A stretch of 64,000 bases of DNA from Thalassotalea sediminis. Its GTDB lineage: Bacteria; Pseudomonadota; Gammaproteobacteria; Enterobacterales; Alteromonadaceae. Where the stretch lies: the NCBI RefSeq assembly GCF_030295915.1, contig NZ_AP027361.1, forward strand, positions 2,976,001 to 3,040,000, in the 5' to 3' direction. The translations under genes and the position numbers were made by a program. The number at the start of each line of letters is the position of its first letter. Position 1 is the stretch's first letter. The notes beneath the pieces are model-generated. The model did no database searches, was not told the origin of the DNA, and saw nothing but the letters and a program-made list of their open reading frames with translations. Positions 29,292-39,697 of this stretch are shown one piece after another.

Positions 29292-29852
29292 TTAAATTTC
29301 GAGTTCAACAAAGTCTTTATCGATGTTGTCTTGTGTGATACCAATATAACGCAAAGTAACTCCTTCGCTTCCGTGACGAAGCATTTTCATTACCCTGCCA
29401 ATATCTTTGGTCTGTTTATATAGATGATACCCCCTAGTCTTACGCATCGAGTGAGTGCCTAGCTTAAGGTTTAGTTCTTCACCCACCAAGGCAAACGCTT
29501 TGGTTACTGACCGTCTTGATAATGGTTTTGGCATTCCGTTAATGGCCTGTTGGTTTCGGTACGATTGAAATAAGTAAATATGCATTGGGTGCTCTTGTTG
29601 AATTCTCCTTATATATTTAAGAGCTTTATTGTTTAGTTTTATGTTTGCTTGTTTTCCTGTTTTAGCTTCTTTAATAACTAATCGATCGTCTTGGATATCA
29701 CTAAACTTTATTGACAATAAGTCAGATATTCGTAATGCTAGGTTCAAGCCAATATTCCAAATATCAGACATTTGCTTACTGCATCTAATTTCTAATAAGT
29801 GACTGATTAGCTTAATAGAGTCAAGTTCTTTAATCGCTTCAACTTCAGCCAT
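29292..29852 (-). CDS. Minimal tyrosine recombinase (catalytic domain only)
   Basis: A 186-aa protein that is essentially a lone tyrosine-recombinase catalytic domain, the size of FimB/FimE-type invertases. The catalytic set is complete: Arg in LALRISDLLSIK (~40), Lys in the beta-hairpin (KEAKTGKQANIKL), H-x-x-R in LGTHSMRKTRGYH, the His in MLRHGSEGVT, and Tyr in LRYIGITQ. Start is an ATG with an upstream GAGGAAG. It is ~310 bp from attR and faces inward. It may assist excision, be a remnant of a second element, or invert a local segment, although I found no inverted repeats flanking a promoter. Confidence 0.9.
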   Translation of the reverse strand: MAEVEAIKELDSIKLISHLLEIRCSKQMSDIWNIGLNLALRISDLLSIKFSDIQDDRLVIKEAKTGKQANIKLNNKALKYIRRIQQEHPMHIYLFQSYRNQQAINGMPKPLSRRSVTKAFALVGEELNLKLGTHSMRKTRGYHLYKQTKDIGRVMKMLRHGSEGVTLRYIGITQDNIDKDFVELEI

Positions 29853-30160
29853 GCTCAGCTTCCTCTTTTGTTGTATAACGTCGAAATGTGCCCTTCAAAA
29901 GGCTATTTGGTGTGGAGCCCTTTATACACAAGGGATGGCAAGTTCCCGTTTTCCCTAATTGAGAACCTGAACCCTTTTGTAATTTGGTGGGTTTAATCAA
30001 CGCTAATGCTTACCTCATAACAATCCATTGAGTAATACTCAATAAAGTTACAATAAACAAACTCAGTAACTCCTTAGCATTTTTATTTTGTAGCCAACCA
30101 CAAAACAAACTGAATACTTACTTAGTAATAAAACAGATATCAATTTCCTTGATCAGTTCA
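29853..30160. other. Non-coding right end of the island
   Basis: A 308-bp stretch between the small recombinase and attR with no gene. It contains a GTTACA at ~30047, possibly an integrase arm site, and several short repeats of ACTCA/ACTCAGTA. Nothing else is recognised. Confidence 0.4.
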
Positions 30161-30176
30161 GGAGGGGCCACCATTT
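30161..30176. repeat. attR: second copy of the 16-bp tRNA end
   Basis: GGAGGGGCCACCATTT identical to 13970-13985. It is not followed by or part of a second tRNA; only the terminal part of the acceptor end is duplicated, as expected at the distal end of an integrated element. Confidence 0.92.
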
Positions 30177-30471
30177 AATTCAATACTTTCAGCGTGATTA
30201 GCCAAGCAGCATTATTCAGCTCGAGTGCACATTTACCATAAAGGATGCGTTTAGCCTGAACAGAGTTTTTAGCGCCGATCCTATCGCAAATTTTTCAGCT
30301 GTAATTAAAAGAACCGGTGACAATTAAACATAGGAAATTCTGTTTTGAGTGCAATTGGTAAATGGAATTCCCGCGTTGGTTAAATAAATCTAGTTTATTG
30401 TCCTTATGTAACTGAAATACTCTAGTGAGTAATCAGTGGCTAGCCATGGTTTTCACTAAAGCTCAACTGAG

Positions 30472-31383
30472 TCACTGGTACCAAGGTTTCTGACCTATTT
30501 TCTCTTTGATCAATTCTAAAAACCGCGTCGTTCTACCAGATCGTGAACGTTGGTCTGTGCCTAATAAAGCGACTATATTGGCCGTTGGTAATTCATATTG
30601 GCTCAGTAATTTTACTAAGGCACCGCTTTTAATTTCAGCAGCAACGTCCCATTCAGACCTAGACATAATACCGTAGCCATCGAGTGCCCATTGTTTGATC
30701 ACTTGTCCATCGTTGCAAGCAAGTTTAGGTTGGATTCGAATTGATTCAGTGATGTTTGCATCTGCATTATAAAACTTCCACATTGTTACATCTTCAGCAT
30801 TTTCTCTTAGCGCAAGGCAGTGATGATGACGTAAATCGGCAGGTTTATTTACGGCACCATATTTCTCAAGGTAACTTGGCGAGGCACATAAAAAGCGTCT
30901 GTTTTCACTGAGTGTTAGCATTTTTAGTGACGAATCCCGTAACTCACCAATGTAAATGATAATGTCCCAAGAATGCTTGCTCGCCCAGTCTGGATTGTCA
31001 GAAAGTTCAAGCTCTACCGACATATGTTGATATTGTAGTTGGTACTCAGTTAATAATGGTGCGATGTAATCACGGCCAAATCCCAGTGGCGCTAAAACCT
31101 TTAAACAGCCTGCTACTTCATGACGTTGACTATATAATGACTCATTAAGATCATCCATTTCCGCAAGAATAATCGCCGCTCGATCCGCTAACAATATCCC
31201 TTCGTCAGTCAAGGTAATATTTCGAGCGTGCCGCTCCACTAGCTTTAGTTTCAACTTTTGCTCAATTGTTTGTAAACGTTGAGTGATACTCGGCGGTGTT
31301 ACATTCATCGCGCGTGCTGTGGCAGCCAAAGAGGTGTGGCTCGCGATCATTTGAAAAAAACGCAGATCATCGCTATTAATCAT
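30472..31383 (-). CDS. LysR-family transcriptional regulator
   Basis: A 303-aa regulator. The N-terminal winged helix-turn-helix reads SLAATARAMNVTPPSITQRL with the linker helix after it; the C-terminal two-lobed effector domain runs from ~90. It resembles the large group of LysR proteins active on small organic acids or redox signals, but the ligand is not predictable. It is divergent from the S41-like gene at 31496 with a 112-bp shared promoter region, the usual place for its operator. Confidence 0.92.
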   Translation of the reverse strand: MINSDDLRFFQMIASHTSLAATARAMNVTPPSITQRLQTIEQKLKLKLVERHARNITLTDEGILLADRAAIILAEMDDLNESLYSQRHEVAGCLKVLAPLGFGRDYIAPLLTEYQLQYQHMSVELELSDNPDWASKHSWDIIIYIGELRDSSLKMLTLSENRRFLCASPSYLEKYGAVNKPADLRHHHCLALRENAEDVTMWKFYNADANITESIRIQPKLACNDGQVIKQWALDGYGIMSRSEWDVAAEIKSGALVKLLSQYELPTANIVALLGTDQRSRSGRTTRFLELIKEKIGQKPWYQ

Positions 31384-31495
31384 TAAGTCAAACCTTAACT
31401 TTAAAGTAAGTTTAGATTAATGTTATGCCACATTATCATTAAGTACAATGGCTTCATTGTTACTGATGTATAAACTCAAAAATAAAGAGAAAAGA

Positions 31496-32842
31496 ATGTT
31501 TAAAAGATTAATCATCATGTTAGTCGTGCTTAACTCTAGCAGCCTATTTGCGACAACACTTGAACAGTATCATTCGATGTTACAACCAAGCGAAGTAAGA
31601 AAAGATATTGAGCAATGGTTGGATTTTATTGATAAAACGCACCCTGATTTATCATACACAACCAAAGATATTGATGCTTTTTACCAAAAAGTTAACCAAT
31701 TCAAAAACAGTATAAATAAGCCCATTTCTGTGCGAGAATTTTGGTTAGAAATGATGACCTACAATAGCATTATTTCTGATGGGCATGTCTCGCTAACCCC
31801 TTCTAAAAGAAAAGTATTGATCGATGACTACTTAAAAAATGATGGCACTTTTTTTCCATTTCAGGTGGTTTTTCAAGATGAACAATTGCTCATTAAGGAA
31901 AAACTAAATGGTCAAGCGTCAAACTTGGCTGGCCATGTGATCACCAAAATAAATGGCATTGCCATTGATACGATACTATCGCAATTACTTAAGCGAACTC
32001 ATGGAGATAGCAACAATCAACGAAAGGCTCTACTTGCCTCTAGATTTTATTTCTACTACTGGCTGTATTTTGGTGAACACAAAAAGTTCGCACTAGAGGT
32101 TAACCAAGGTAAACATAGCGTAAATAGCCTCACCATTGACGCTAGTAATGAAGTTAAAAGCAATGAAGATAGTTTTGACGCTAACTTTAAATTTAGCGTG
32201 TTAGACAATAAAACGGCCCTGCTTACGCTTAATACCTTCAGTTGGAGGAAAGATGAAGCAAGAGTATTTAAATTTTTGCAATCAGCATTTCAAACAATTA
32301 AAGAACAAAACCTAAGCCACTTAATTATTGATATCAGAAAAAACGGCGGTGGAGACGATAATATTTGGATAAAAGGTATATTAGCTAATATTGCCGATAA
32401 ACCATGGCGCACAGGCTCCAATTACAAAGCTAAAGTATTAGCGGGGCGAGAAAAAGAAGGGCAAAAAGCTGGCGATGTGGTTACAGGTGAAATAAGTACG
32501 ATACGACAAGTTCAACATGACAATCCGTTAATGTTTAACGGCAAAGTATCAGTATTGGTTGGCCCCTATACTTATTCATCATCAATTTTGTTTATGAACG
32601 TAATACAAGATTATGGCTTTGGCGAATTAGTTGGTGATAAAACGGGGGGAAAAAGTGGCCAAACTGGTGGCACGCAATACCTTACATTAACGCATTCAAA
32701 CTTGCTGGCAGTGGTTCCTCGCTTTTTGCTGAGTCGACCTAAAGGAGGTCATAATTTAGAACGCTCTACTTTAGATATTCAAATTGATTATGACCAAACC
32801 AAGCCCAGCGAATTAATTACCAAATTATTAGTGCAACAATAA
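31496..32842 (+). CDS. Secreted S41-family peptidase-like protein
   Basis: A ~448-aa protein with a signal peptide (MFKRLIIMLVVLNSSSLFA); the start at 31496 is chosen because the longer frame puts 16 polar residues ahead of it. The tail-specific-protease fold is indicated by LIIDIRKNGGGDDNIW, the nucleophile region GPYTYSSSILFMNV (~residue 360), and the lysine-bearing GELVGDKTGGKSGQ. N-terminal residues ~25-110 form the helical cap of this group. It is monocistronic, divergent from the LysR gene, and ends at a strong terminator. The substrate is unknown. Confidence 0.88.
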   Translation: MFKRLIIMLVVLNSSSLFATTLEQYHSMLQPSEVRKDIEQWLDFIDKTHPDLSYTTKDIDAFYQKVNQFKNSINKPISVREFWLEMMTYNSIISDGHVSLTPSKRKVLIDDYLKNDGTFFPFQVVFQDEQLLIKEKLNGQASNLAGHVITKINGIAIDTILSQLLKRTHGDSNNQRKALLASRFYFYYWLYFGEHKKFALEVNQGKHSVNSLTIDASNEVKSNEDSFDANFKFSVLDNKTALLTLNTFSWRKDEARVFKFLQSAFQTIKEQNLSHLIIDIRKNGGGDDNIWIKGILANIADKPWRTGSNYKAKVLAGREKEGQKAGDVVTGEISTIRQVQHDNPLMFNGKVSVLVGPYTYSSSILFMNVIQDYGFGELVGDKTGGKSGQTGGTQYLTLTHSNLLAVVPRFLLSRPKGGHNLERSTLDIQIDYDQTKPSELITKLLVQQ

Positions 32843-32864
32843 ACAGATATTGAATCAACCCTTT

Positions 32865-32900
32865 AAACGTTATCAGCCACATTATGGCTGATAACGTTTT
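32865..32900 (+). terminator. Terminator after the S41-like gene
   Basis: Perfect 15-bp stem (32865-32879 with 32885-32899), CATTA loop, ending in TTTT. The A-rich left foot allows function on the minus strand as well, where the lipoprotein gene converges. Confidence 0.85.
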
Positions 32901-33027
32901 AGTTTCTATAAAAAAGAGCAGGGATTTAAGTGCAATACGCTTAGCACACCTATTATTAAAGGGGCACTAAGCGTATGTTATTATTAGCACTTAGAGAAAA
33001 GTAAATCGTTAGTCGCCAACTCTATCG

Positions 33028-33396
33028 TTAATTATTATCGCTCTCAAGCTTACAACTTAGTTGAAAGAGTTGAACGGTTTTCTCTTCATCTTGTTTTGAT
33101 AGATAACAATTTTGTTGGTTATCCGTCATTAGGCGCAATTTAAGCGGCATTTCAGTAACAACGCCTAAGACAGCGTTGTTTGCTCTTTCTAGCGTTAACC
33201 AACTAGATGTAGAAAATACATCAGGTGCTAGCGTTTTGATTGGCACATTAAAATGTTCTTTCATCGCAGTTTTTATCACACTTACTGTTTCAGCATTGCT
33301 TTTAGCAAGTACCGCTGGCTTAAGTGACTCTTTAGATGTCGTTTCACAGCCCGCTATGGTGACCATTATGAAGACTAGACTAATCAGTTTATTCAT
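33028..33396 (-). CDS. Small lipoprotein of unknown function
   Basis: A 122-aa protein with the lipoprotein signal MNKLISLVFIMVTIAGC, followed by a polar, mostly helical then strand-rich mature domain with two cysteines near the end (QQNCYLSK, LSCKLES) that may form a disulphide. No family is recognised. It starts three bases after the S41 lipoprotein gene, so the two are co-transcribed; it may be a regulator, chaperone or substrate-binding partner of that protease. Confidence 0.75.
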   Translation of the reverse strand: MNKLISLVFIMVTIAGCETTSKESLKPAVLAKSNAETVSVIKTAMKEHFNVPIKTLAPDVFSTSSWLTLERANNAVLGVVTEMPLKLRLMTDNQQNCYLSKQDEEKTVQLFQLSCKLESDNN

Positions 33397-33399
33397 TAG

Positions 33400-34968
33400 T
33401 TACATTCCTCGTATAATATTGCTGCGCAATAACGTACTAATTCTGTTGTCTTTGATCATTTTTTGATTCGAGAACGTTGCACGTTGGTAATTCGCAGGAG
33501 CCCCTACAGGCTGAACAGGGCAACTACCGTTATTTCGGTAAGATAATGCGGTAGACAATAAACGCTCAGACACATCACCTAAAGGCTTACTGTAGTCATC
33601 ACTTACTTCACAACCTTCAACAAGCGCATTTGGATCTGCAAATGGATTTGACGAGTTTATCGCAGAGAAACCGTCAGCATAATCACCAAATCCCATGGCA
33701 TTATCACCAGAGAACTGAATGGTAAAATATGTGGTTCCACAATTATCTTCTCCTGTAAAACCATAAGGCTTACCACAAGTAGTGCCACCAATTTGAATCA
33801 CTTCAACATCGCTGCCTAACAGTCCATTCATCACAGCTTCACTTGCTGAGCAAGTAGAATCAGTGGTCAAAATGAATACTCGATTCAAGTTTAAGGTTGG
33901 AAGTGTTAAACCGGCTTGAAAGCCATCAGCAAAACCATAGGTTGTTGTAGAGTATGGTATTACTTCACTATTTATCTTGTCATTGAATTTAAAACGATAA
34001 AAGAGCGAACCGTTAGTATTGTCACCGGCAATCATGTAACCAAGCTGAGAAGCCATATACAATAAACCACCCGAGTTATAGCGTAAATCGAGTACTAAAT
34101 CGGTAACATTATTCTGCTTAAATTCACCAAATGAATGATAAAGTTGCTCTTCAGCTGGGGCAATGAAAGAGTTAAATTGCATGTAACCTACGTTACCAGT
34201 AGGCGTATCAATTACCTTAGTGGTTAATACTGGCGAGGTTTCAATAGAAGCAGAAGACATAGTTACTGTAAATTCTTCACCATCAACAGCTCTAAATTTA
34301 AAGGTATGCGACTGATTTAATTCTTCTGGAAATAGCGCCGCATTAATTGCGTTTACATCGCTTTGTGAGTTTGTGTTAACAAAATCGATACCGTCTATTT
34401 CTATTAACTCACTACCACGTGTTATATTTTTAGTGCGGGCTTCTGTGTCAGGTTCCGTAAAAACAACCACTGCTTTTCGTGGGACAGTAGGCGATATAAT
34501 TGCCCACTCAATACCATAGCCATACACGACACCAGATTGACTAAGTTGTTCCCATTCTTCTGTATCATAAGTAAAGTGAAATTGGTCTTTAGGTTTACCA
34601 GAAGATGTAGTATCGGTTGTTTTTTGTGTATCAAAGTAGGCTAATACTTCATAGTTTGTAGGGTCGACATCTGCAATTTCGTCATACCATAAATAGGTTT
34701 CGTTACTCCATGAACGAATCCACATTTTTTCATGCATAGACGTACCATCTACATCACTAAAACCATTCCCTGAACGCGGCGCTTCACAGTAATTTTTAAA
34801 TCCACTAGCGCCTAAAAACTCCCCTTCTGTCCATACTGGCGCATCTGGTCCATTATTTACTGGTGGTGGATTAATATTTTGCTTAGGCGTTGACGATGAA
34901 CCTCCACCTCCACCGCAGGCGGAAAGTAATAGTGTGGCAATGGCAATACTGGCGAATTTAATCTTCAT
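33400..34968 (-). CDS. S41-family serine peptidase lipoprotein
   Basis: A 522-aa outer-envelope lipoprotein (MKIKFASIAIATLLLSAC, then a Gly-rich GGGGGSSS linker). A PDZ-like domain spans about residues 130-240 (TRGSELIEIDGIDFVN), followed by the protease core with LVLDLRYNSGGLLYMA. The catalytic Ser lies in DSTCSASEAVMNGL (~373) and the Lys in IGGTTCGKPYGF, the complete Ser/Lys dyad of tail-specific proteases. Cysteines beside both catalytic motifs could form a structural disulphide. First gene of an operon with the small lipoprotein. Confidence 0.92.
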   Translation of the reverse strand: MKIKFASIAIATLLLSACGGGGGSSSTPKQNINPPPVNNGPDAPVWTEGEFLGASGFKNYCEAPRSGNGFSDVDGTSMHEKMWIRSWSNETYLWYDEIADVDPTNYEVLAYFDTQKTTDTTSSGKPKDQFHFTYDTEEWEQLSQSGVVYGYGIEWAIISPTVPRKAVVVFTEPDTEARTKNITRGSELIEIDGIDFVNTNSQSDVNAINAALFPEELNQSHTFKFRAVDGEEFTVTMSSASIETSPVLTTKVIDTPTGNVGYMQFNSFIAPAEEQLYHSFGEFKQNNVTDLVLDLRYNSGGLLYMASQLGYMIAGDNTNGSLFYRFKFNDKINSEVIPYSTTTYGFADGFQAGLTLPTLNLNRVFILTTDSTCSASEAVMNGLLGSDVEVIQIGGTTCGKPYGFTGEDNCGTTYFTIQFSGDNAMGFGDYADGFSAINSSNPFADPNALVEGCEVSDDYSKPLGDVSERLLSTALSYRNNGSCPVQPVGAPANYQRATFSNQKMIKDNRISTLLRSNIIRGM

Positions 34969-35247
34969 TGAACATCCTTTTTTGGAGAGTACTTACATTT
35001 TCGCTAATTTACACAGTTTGGCTTTCATAGTAAATTTTTTTACATTTTCTTAACAAATGAACACTTAAATATTGCAATGAAATATTTAAGTAGTCATACC
35101 CAATACATTAAAAACATCAGTATTGTTTTTCTATTGTCAATTTTAGAAAAATACCGGTGTATTTCTAACAAAATTTGAATTTTGTCCTAATATTGAAGTA
35201 ATAACCATTGCTGAACAAGGAGTGTTTTTTTGTGAGGCAGTTTCTTA

Positions 35248-37581
35248 ATGCGTTTAAAAAACAAGATTATTCTCAATGTTGGTGGTGTCGTAAGTGTTGC
35301 GTTAATTTTAACCTCAGCTTTACTTACCTATATTGCTACAACTGATGTTTCATCGGCACTTTATACTCAAGTTGAACAACGTTTAATAGGCTTACGAGAC
35401 GCCAAAAAAGAGCAAATTTCTGACTACTTTGACACCATTGGCCAACAAGTTGTTTCTCTGGCCAATTCAAGTATGACAGAAGATGCCACCACGGCGTTTA
35501 TCAGCAGTTTTCAACGCTATACTGAAGAATCTACTTTACCAAGCAAGGCGCAGCAACAAGCTCAATTATCATCGTTTTATCAACATGATTTCGCAAAAAA
35601 ATATCAAACTGAAAATCAACAACGTCAATTAGATACAACACAATTTGTTGATAAACTGTCGGATGCTGGGCTAGCATTACAATATCGGTATATTGCAGCA
35701 AGCCAATACGGTTTGGGTGAGAAAGATAAATTAACGACGCTTAATGATGGCTCTACATATGATCAGGTTCACCTTAAATACCACCCTAAGTTTCAACAAT
35801 TTTTACAACAATTTGGCTTTTACGATATTTTTATCGTCGATTTAACAGGAAATGTTGTTTACTCTGTTTTTAAAGAAATTGATTACGCAACATCGCTAGC
35901 AAATGGTGCTTTTTCAACATCTGGATTAGCGCAAGCATATAACAAAGCTATTACTGCGGTACAAGGCGAGGTTATCATGACAGATTTCTCACCCTATACC
36001 CCTTCATACGAAAGCGCCGCTGCTTTTTTCTCTTCACCTATCGTCGTGAATAATGCCACTATCGGCGCACTTATCTTTCAAGCACCGATAGATAAAATTA
36101 ATAGCATTATGACATATCAGGGCCAATGGGACGCACGTGGTTTAGGTAAGTCAGGTGAAACTTACTTAGTTGGAAGCGATTACCTCATGCGCAGTGAAAG
36201 TCGATTTTTATTAGAAGATACTGACAATTATTTAATGGCGTTGAAAAAAGCGGGAACTCCAGCGAAAGATATCGCATTAATTTCAGCAAAAAAATCAGCA
36301 TTAGGCATCGCAAGAATTGATTCTAAAGCGGTAAAAGCAGCCATAAATGGTCAAAGTGGTTTTGATTTAATAGAGGATTACAGAGGAGTAATCGTTGCAT
36401 CAGCTTATGCTGCATTTGACGTTGCAGGCAACAAGTGGGCGATTTTAAGTGAAATTGATCAACATGAAGCATTTCTCGCGTCTGAACAATTAAGCTCATC
36501 GCTAGTCTTTACCTCTCTCAGCAGTACATTAGTCTTAGTGGCTTTAGGTATATTGACCGCATTATGGCTTGGAAATTATTTGGCTAAACCGATTTTACGC
36601 CTCAACAAATCAGTTAATGAAGTCGCTGAAACACTTGATTTTACGCGCCGTGTTAAAGAAACAGGTGATAAAAATGAAAATGACGAAATAGGTCAGGTTT
36701 CACGCTCTTTTAATAGCATGATGAATATCATGCATAAAACTTTAACCAGTATGGGAAAAACCTCTGACATATTGGATGAGCAAGTCCAACGCTTAAGAGA
36801 AAAGTTTAATTGGGTTGAGCAAAAGTCAGTAGAGCAATCTGATAAAACAACTCAACTCTCCGCAGCGATTGAAGAAATGTCTACAACGTCAGAAAGTGTT
36901 GCAGAATCAGCGACATTGTCTAGTGAAGCTAGTGCTATTGCTGTAGAACAAGTGAAAGTAGGTACTGATACACTCGAACAAAGCTTATCGGTTACAAAAG
37001 AATTAGGAAGTACTGTTCTAGCATCTACAGAAACCGTTAAGAAGGTTGCGCAACAAGCAACAAATATAGTTACCGTGCTTGATGTTATTAGAAGCATTGC
37101 AGAGCAAACGAACTTACTTGCATTAAATGCTGCTATTGAAGCTGCTCGTGCTGGTGAACAAGGGCGAGGTTTTGCGGTTGTTGCCGATGAAGTGAGAACC
37201 TTGGCACAACGTACACAGGAATCAACGTTAGAAATACAAACCATTATTGAAGAATTACAGCAAGGCTCAAATGAATCAGTATCTGTAATGACTCGTGCTG
37301 CAGATATGGTTGAACAAACATTAATATGTGCAGAATCGGTAAGTGAAACATTCCAAATGATTTCTGAGCAAGTTGCCAGTATTGAAGTGCAAAATAGCCA
37401 AGTTGCCTCTGCTACGATGGAGCAGTCAATGGTAGGAAAAGATATGGCAGAACAAGTGGAACAAATAAACGTACTTGCCGAAGACAATAACAACTCAGTA
37501 AAAGAAGCATCTGACTGTTGTAATGCTGTGGAGAAAGAATATGAAATGTTAAGTAAACTGGTAAGTCAATTTAAACTATAA
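35248..37581 (+). CDS. Methyl-accepting chemotaxis protein
   Basis: A 777-aa chemoreceptor. TM1 is at ~8-30, a large periplasmic sensor of ~380 residues follows (with [20 protein letters not shown], typical of the double-Cache-like sensors of marine gammaproteobacteria), TM2 at ~415-438, HAMP at ~440-495, and the signalling hairpin tip [20 protein letters not shown] near residue 620. No C-terminal CheR/CheB docking pentapeptide is visible (it ends KLVSQFKL). It stands alone with its own upstream region. The ligand is not predictable. Confidence 0.95.
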   Translation: MRLKNKIILNVGGVVSVALILTSALLTYIATTDVSSALYTQVEQRLIGLRDAKKEQISDYFDTIGQQVVSLANSSMTEDATTAFISSFQRYTEESTLPSKAQQQAQLSSFYQHDFAKKYQTENQQRQLDTTQFVDKLSDAGLALQYRYIAASQYGLGEKDKLTTLNDGSTYDQVHLKYHPKFQQFLQQFGFYDIFIVDLTGNVVYSVFKEIDYATSLANGAFSTSGLAQAYNKAITAVQGEVIMTDFSPYTPSYESAAAFFSSPIVVNNATIGALIFQAPIDKINSIMTYQGQWDARGLGKSGETYLVGSDYLMRSESRFLLEDTDNYLMALKKAGTPAKDIALISAKKSALGIARIDSKAVKAAINGQSGFDLIEDYRGVIVASAYAAFDVAGNKWAILSEIDQHEAFLASEQLSSSLVFTSLSSTLVLVALGILTALWLGNYLAKPILRLNKSVNEVAETLDFTRRVKETGDKNENDEIGQVSRSFNSMMNIMHKTLTSMGKTSDILDEQVQRLREKFNWVEQKSVEQSDKTTQLSAAIEEMSTTSESVAESATLSSEASAIAVEQVKVGTDTLEQSLSVTKELGSTVLASTETVKKVAQQATNIVTVLDVIRSIAEQTNLLALNAAIEAARAGEQGRGFAVVADEVRTLAQRTQESTLEIQTIIEELQQGSNESVSVMTRAADMVEQTLICAESVSETFQMISEQVASIEVQNSQVASATMEQSMVGKDMAEQVEQINVLAEDNNNSVKEASDCCNAVEKEYEMLSKLVSQFKL

Positions 37582-37793
37582 CACGCAGCCATCATAACTA
37601 CGCAACGGCAACCCGAGATACTTGCCCTCATACCTATTTTTACCCATCTAAAGTGTGTCTTATACTTAACACGACCTTTAACCTCGTTTTCTCTCGCTTT
37701 CTCTGGTTAAACGAACATATTATGCTCGACTTTAGCAGATAAAACGGTGAAAATTCTTATTGTAAATAAAAACTTAAATAATAGAGAAAGGTC

Positions 37794-39539
37794 ATGGACG
37801 TTCAAACAAAAAGCATCAAGTGGTATTTCATTTTGTTATTGGTGTTTTTTCTTACTTTACCCTTAGCTAATGCCGAAACCGATAACCAACAACAAACGGT
37901 TAACATTAACACATCAAAGGTCGAATTAGCAGAATTCCCCATGAGTTACTACGTTGACGGCTCTGAAAAAATGCACTTTGATGACGTTATTAACCAGCAA
38001 TTTACCCCATCGCTGAGTAAGTTATCGTTAGGCACAAATGCAATGGTAACATGGTCGAAAATAGTGGTAAGCAATCAACAAGATGAATCACTTAAACTCT
38101 ATATACATCACCCACATGCGTACCACTTAAAACATGTTAGCTTTTATGAAACCCAACAAAAACAATTAATAAATCATATTGATATCCCATTACATAAGTC
38201 GGGCGATAAACCATTAATGTATGGAGGAACAGCCGTTTTTCCATTTCAACTTGCGCCGCAAGAAACTAAGACTATTTATGTAAAAAACACCTCTTTTTCC
38301 CATCAATGGTACCAATTAAGCTTATTTGATGAACAAGCTTCTAAACAAGCATTAGTAGGCACTGGTAAATACATTGCTCTATTAGTCGGCATGATGCTGG
38401 CGTTAATGATCTATAACTTTTTCTTGTATATTTCTGCACGTAAAATAGAAAACATTGTTTATGCGTTCTACCTAATTTCAGGCACTATTTGGGTTGCGTT
38501 ATCTTATGGTGTCGCCGCTAATTTTTTTGGTGTTTTTAGCGCTGAAGTATTCCAGCTAAATTCCAACGTACTGAGTATGCCTAGCTTTCTTGTCTTGTTT
38601 ATTATGCTTATTTTTGACACGCGAAAACGATACCCGAAAGAACACCTTGCGTTAAGTTTATTACTCGCACTGCTCGTTGGCGACTTTATATATAGTTTAT
38701 TTGATATCACTGCTGCCTTAAAGCCCGCGAGTACACTTGCCGCCACTATGATGTTGATTACCTTTGGGGTATCAATTTCTTTATGGCGAAAACGTGAACC
38801 CTTAGCGAAATATTTCTTTTTAGGTCACTCAATGTTTATTATTTTCAACATGTTGGCAGTGTTTTATTACAAAGGGTTAAGCGATTACAACCAAATTAAT
38901 AGTCACGGCGTAGGTATAGGCATACTGCTCGAAGCATTAATGATGGCCTTTGTACTTTCCTATCGTATTAAAGAGTTGGAACGCCTAAAGGGGAAACAAG
39001 AGGAGCTTAAACGACTCGCTGATACCGACCCAATGACGGGTTTATTTAACCGTCGCTATTTTGAAACGGCGGCACAACAATTAGTACATGATGCCAAACA
39101 ACAACAGTCACCTATCAGCATTATGGTGATTGATATCGATCACTTTAAAGCATTTAATGACAATTATGGCCACTTATTGGGTGACGAAATTATTGTCAAC
39201 TTCGCTTCATTGATCAAACAACACCAGCGGAATGTCGATATTGCTTGTCGCTATGGTGGCGAAGAGTTTTTGTTACTATTACCGGGGTGTGACGCCAACA
39301 ACGCGTGGAAAGTCGCAGAACGCATTAGACAAGCAGCAAGTGAAGAAGTGATTATCAATGATCAAAATAACGCCATTAGTTTTACCGTGAGCGTTGGTGT
39401 TCATCAACTAGACTTATCAGCAGATACCATCAGAAAAGCTATTGATGCTGCAGATAAAGCGCTATATCAAGCAAAATCTTCTGGCAGAAACAAAGTAATG
39501 CGGTCAGATCCACCATTAGCAGTAGAGCAAGCAGTTTAG
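37794..39539 (+). CDS. Diguanylate cyclase with 7TMR-DISM sensor
   Basis: A 581-aa membrane cyclase. It has a signal peptide, a periplasmic 7TMR-DISMED2-type beta domain (~35-175), seven transmembrane helices (~185-390), a short coiled coil (KELERLKGKQEELKRLADTD) and a GGDEF domain. The active site reads RYGGEEFLLLLPG (~488) and the RNVD five residues before it is a complete inhibitory I-site. It should make cyclic di-GMP in response to an external, probably carbohydrate-like, ligand; 7TMR-DISM ligands are mostly unknown. Confidence 0.93.
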   Translation: MDVQTKSIKWYFILLLVFFLTLPLANAETDNQQQTVNINTSKVELAEFPMSYYVDGSEKMHFDDVINQQFTPSLSKLSLGTNAMVTWSKIVVSNQQDESLKLYIHHPHAYHLKHVSFYETQQKQLINHIDIPLHKSGDKPLMYGGTAVFPFQLAPQETKTIYVKNTSFSHQWYQLSLFDEQASKQALVGTGKYIALLVGMMLALMIYNFFLYISARKIENIVYAFYLISGTIWVALSYGVAANFFGVFSAEVFQLNSNVLSMPSFLVLFIMLIFDTRKRYPKEHLALSLLLALLVGDFIYSLFDITAALKPASTLAATMMLITFGVSISLWRKREPLAKYFFLGHSMFIIFNMLAVFYYKGLSDYNQINSHGVGIGILLEALMMAFVLSYRIKELERLKGKQEELKRLADTDPMTGLFNRRYFETAAQQLVHDAKQQQSPISIMVIDIDHFKAFNDNYGHLLGDEIIVNFASLIKQHQRNVDIACRYGGEEFLLLLPGCDANNAWKVAERIRQAASEEVIINDQNNAISFTVSVGVHQLDLSADTIRKAIDAADKALYQAKSSGRNKVMRSDPPLAVEQAV

Positions 39540-39643
39540 TATGACACAAAACAAGACGCTGCTTTCATTACACCAATAATCACAATTAACGATAACGCTT
39601 TAATAAATAACTCATCATCAACTGATTTATTTGAACAAAACAG

Positions 39644-39675
39644 CAAATGATGATTATACTTAGACTCATCATTTG
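39644..39675. promoter_or_regulatory. Inverted repeat upstream of the GAF-GGDEF gene
   Basis: CAAATGATGA at 39644-39653 and its perfect complement at 39666-39675, 12-base spacer, 22 bases before the assigned TTG start. It could be a dimer operator or an RNA hairpin; a TTTGTTTG after the stem gives it some terminator character for the upstream gene. Confidence 0.45.
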
Positions 39676-39697
39676 TTTGTAGGGTACTCAATTACAC

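Larger units (their letters stand above)
13983..30176. mobile_element. tRNA-Ile2 genomic island carrying defence genes
   Basis: A ~16.2-kb island lies between the 3' end of tRNA-Ile2(CAU) and a repeat of that end at 30161-30176. It has a P4-type integrase next to the tRNA, a minimal tyrosine recombinase near the far end, a Druantia-like operon, a DUF4747/membrane-protein pair and a decayed phage methylase. The interior is visibly more AT-rich than the flanks. No replication, conjugation or structural phage genes are present, so it would need help to move. Confidence 0.9.

Noticed and set aside
30180..30300. Open minus-strand reading just outside attR (contains AKRILYGKCALELNNAAW)
   Set aside because: About 39 codons between a stop and TAA with no start codon context and no recognised family; could be chance or a relic.
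36852..37493. 213-aa minus-strand frame with many Cys and Ser
   Set aside because: It is the antisense of the MCP signalling domain; such long shadows arise from the regular heptad codons there.
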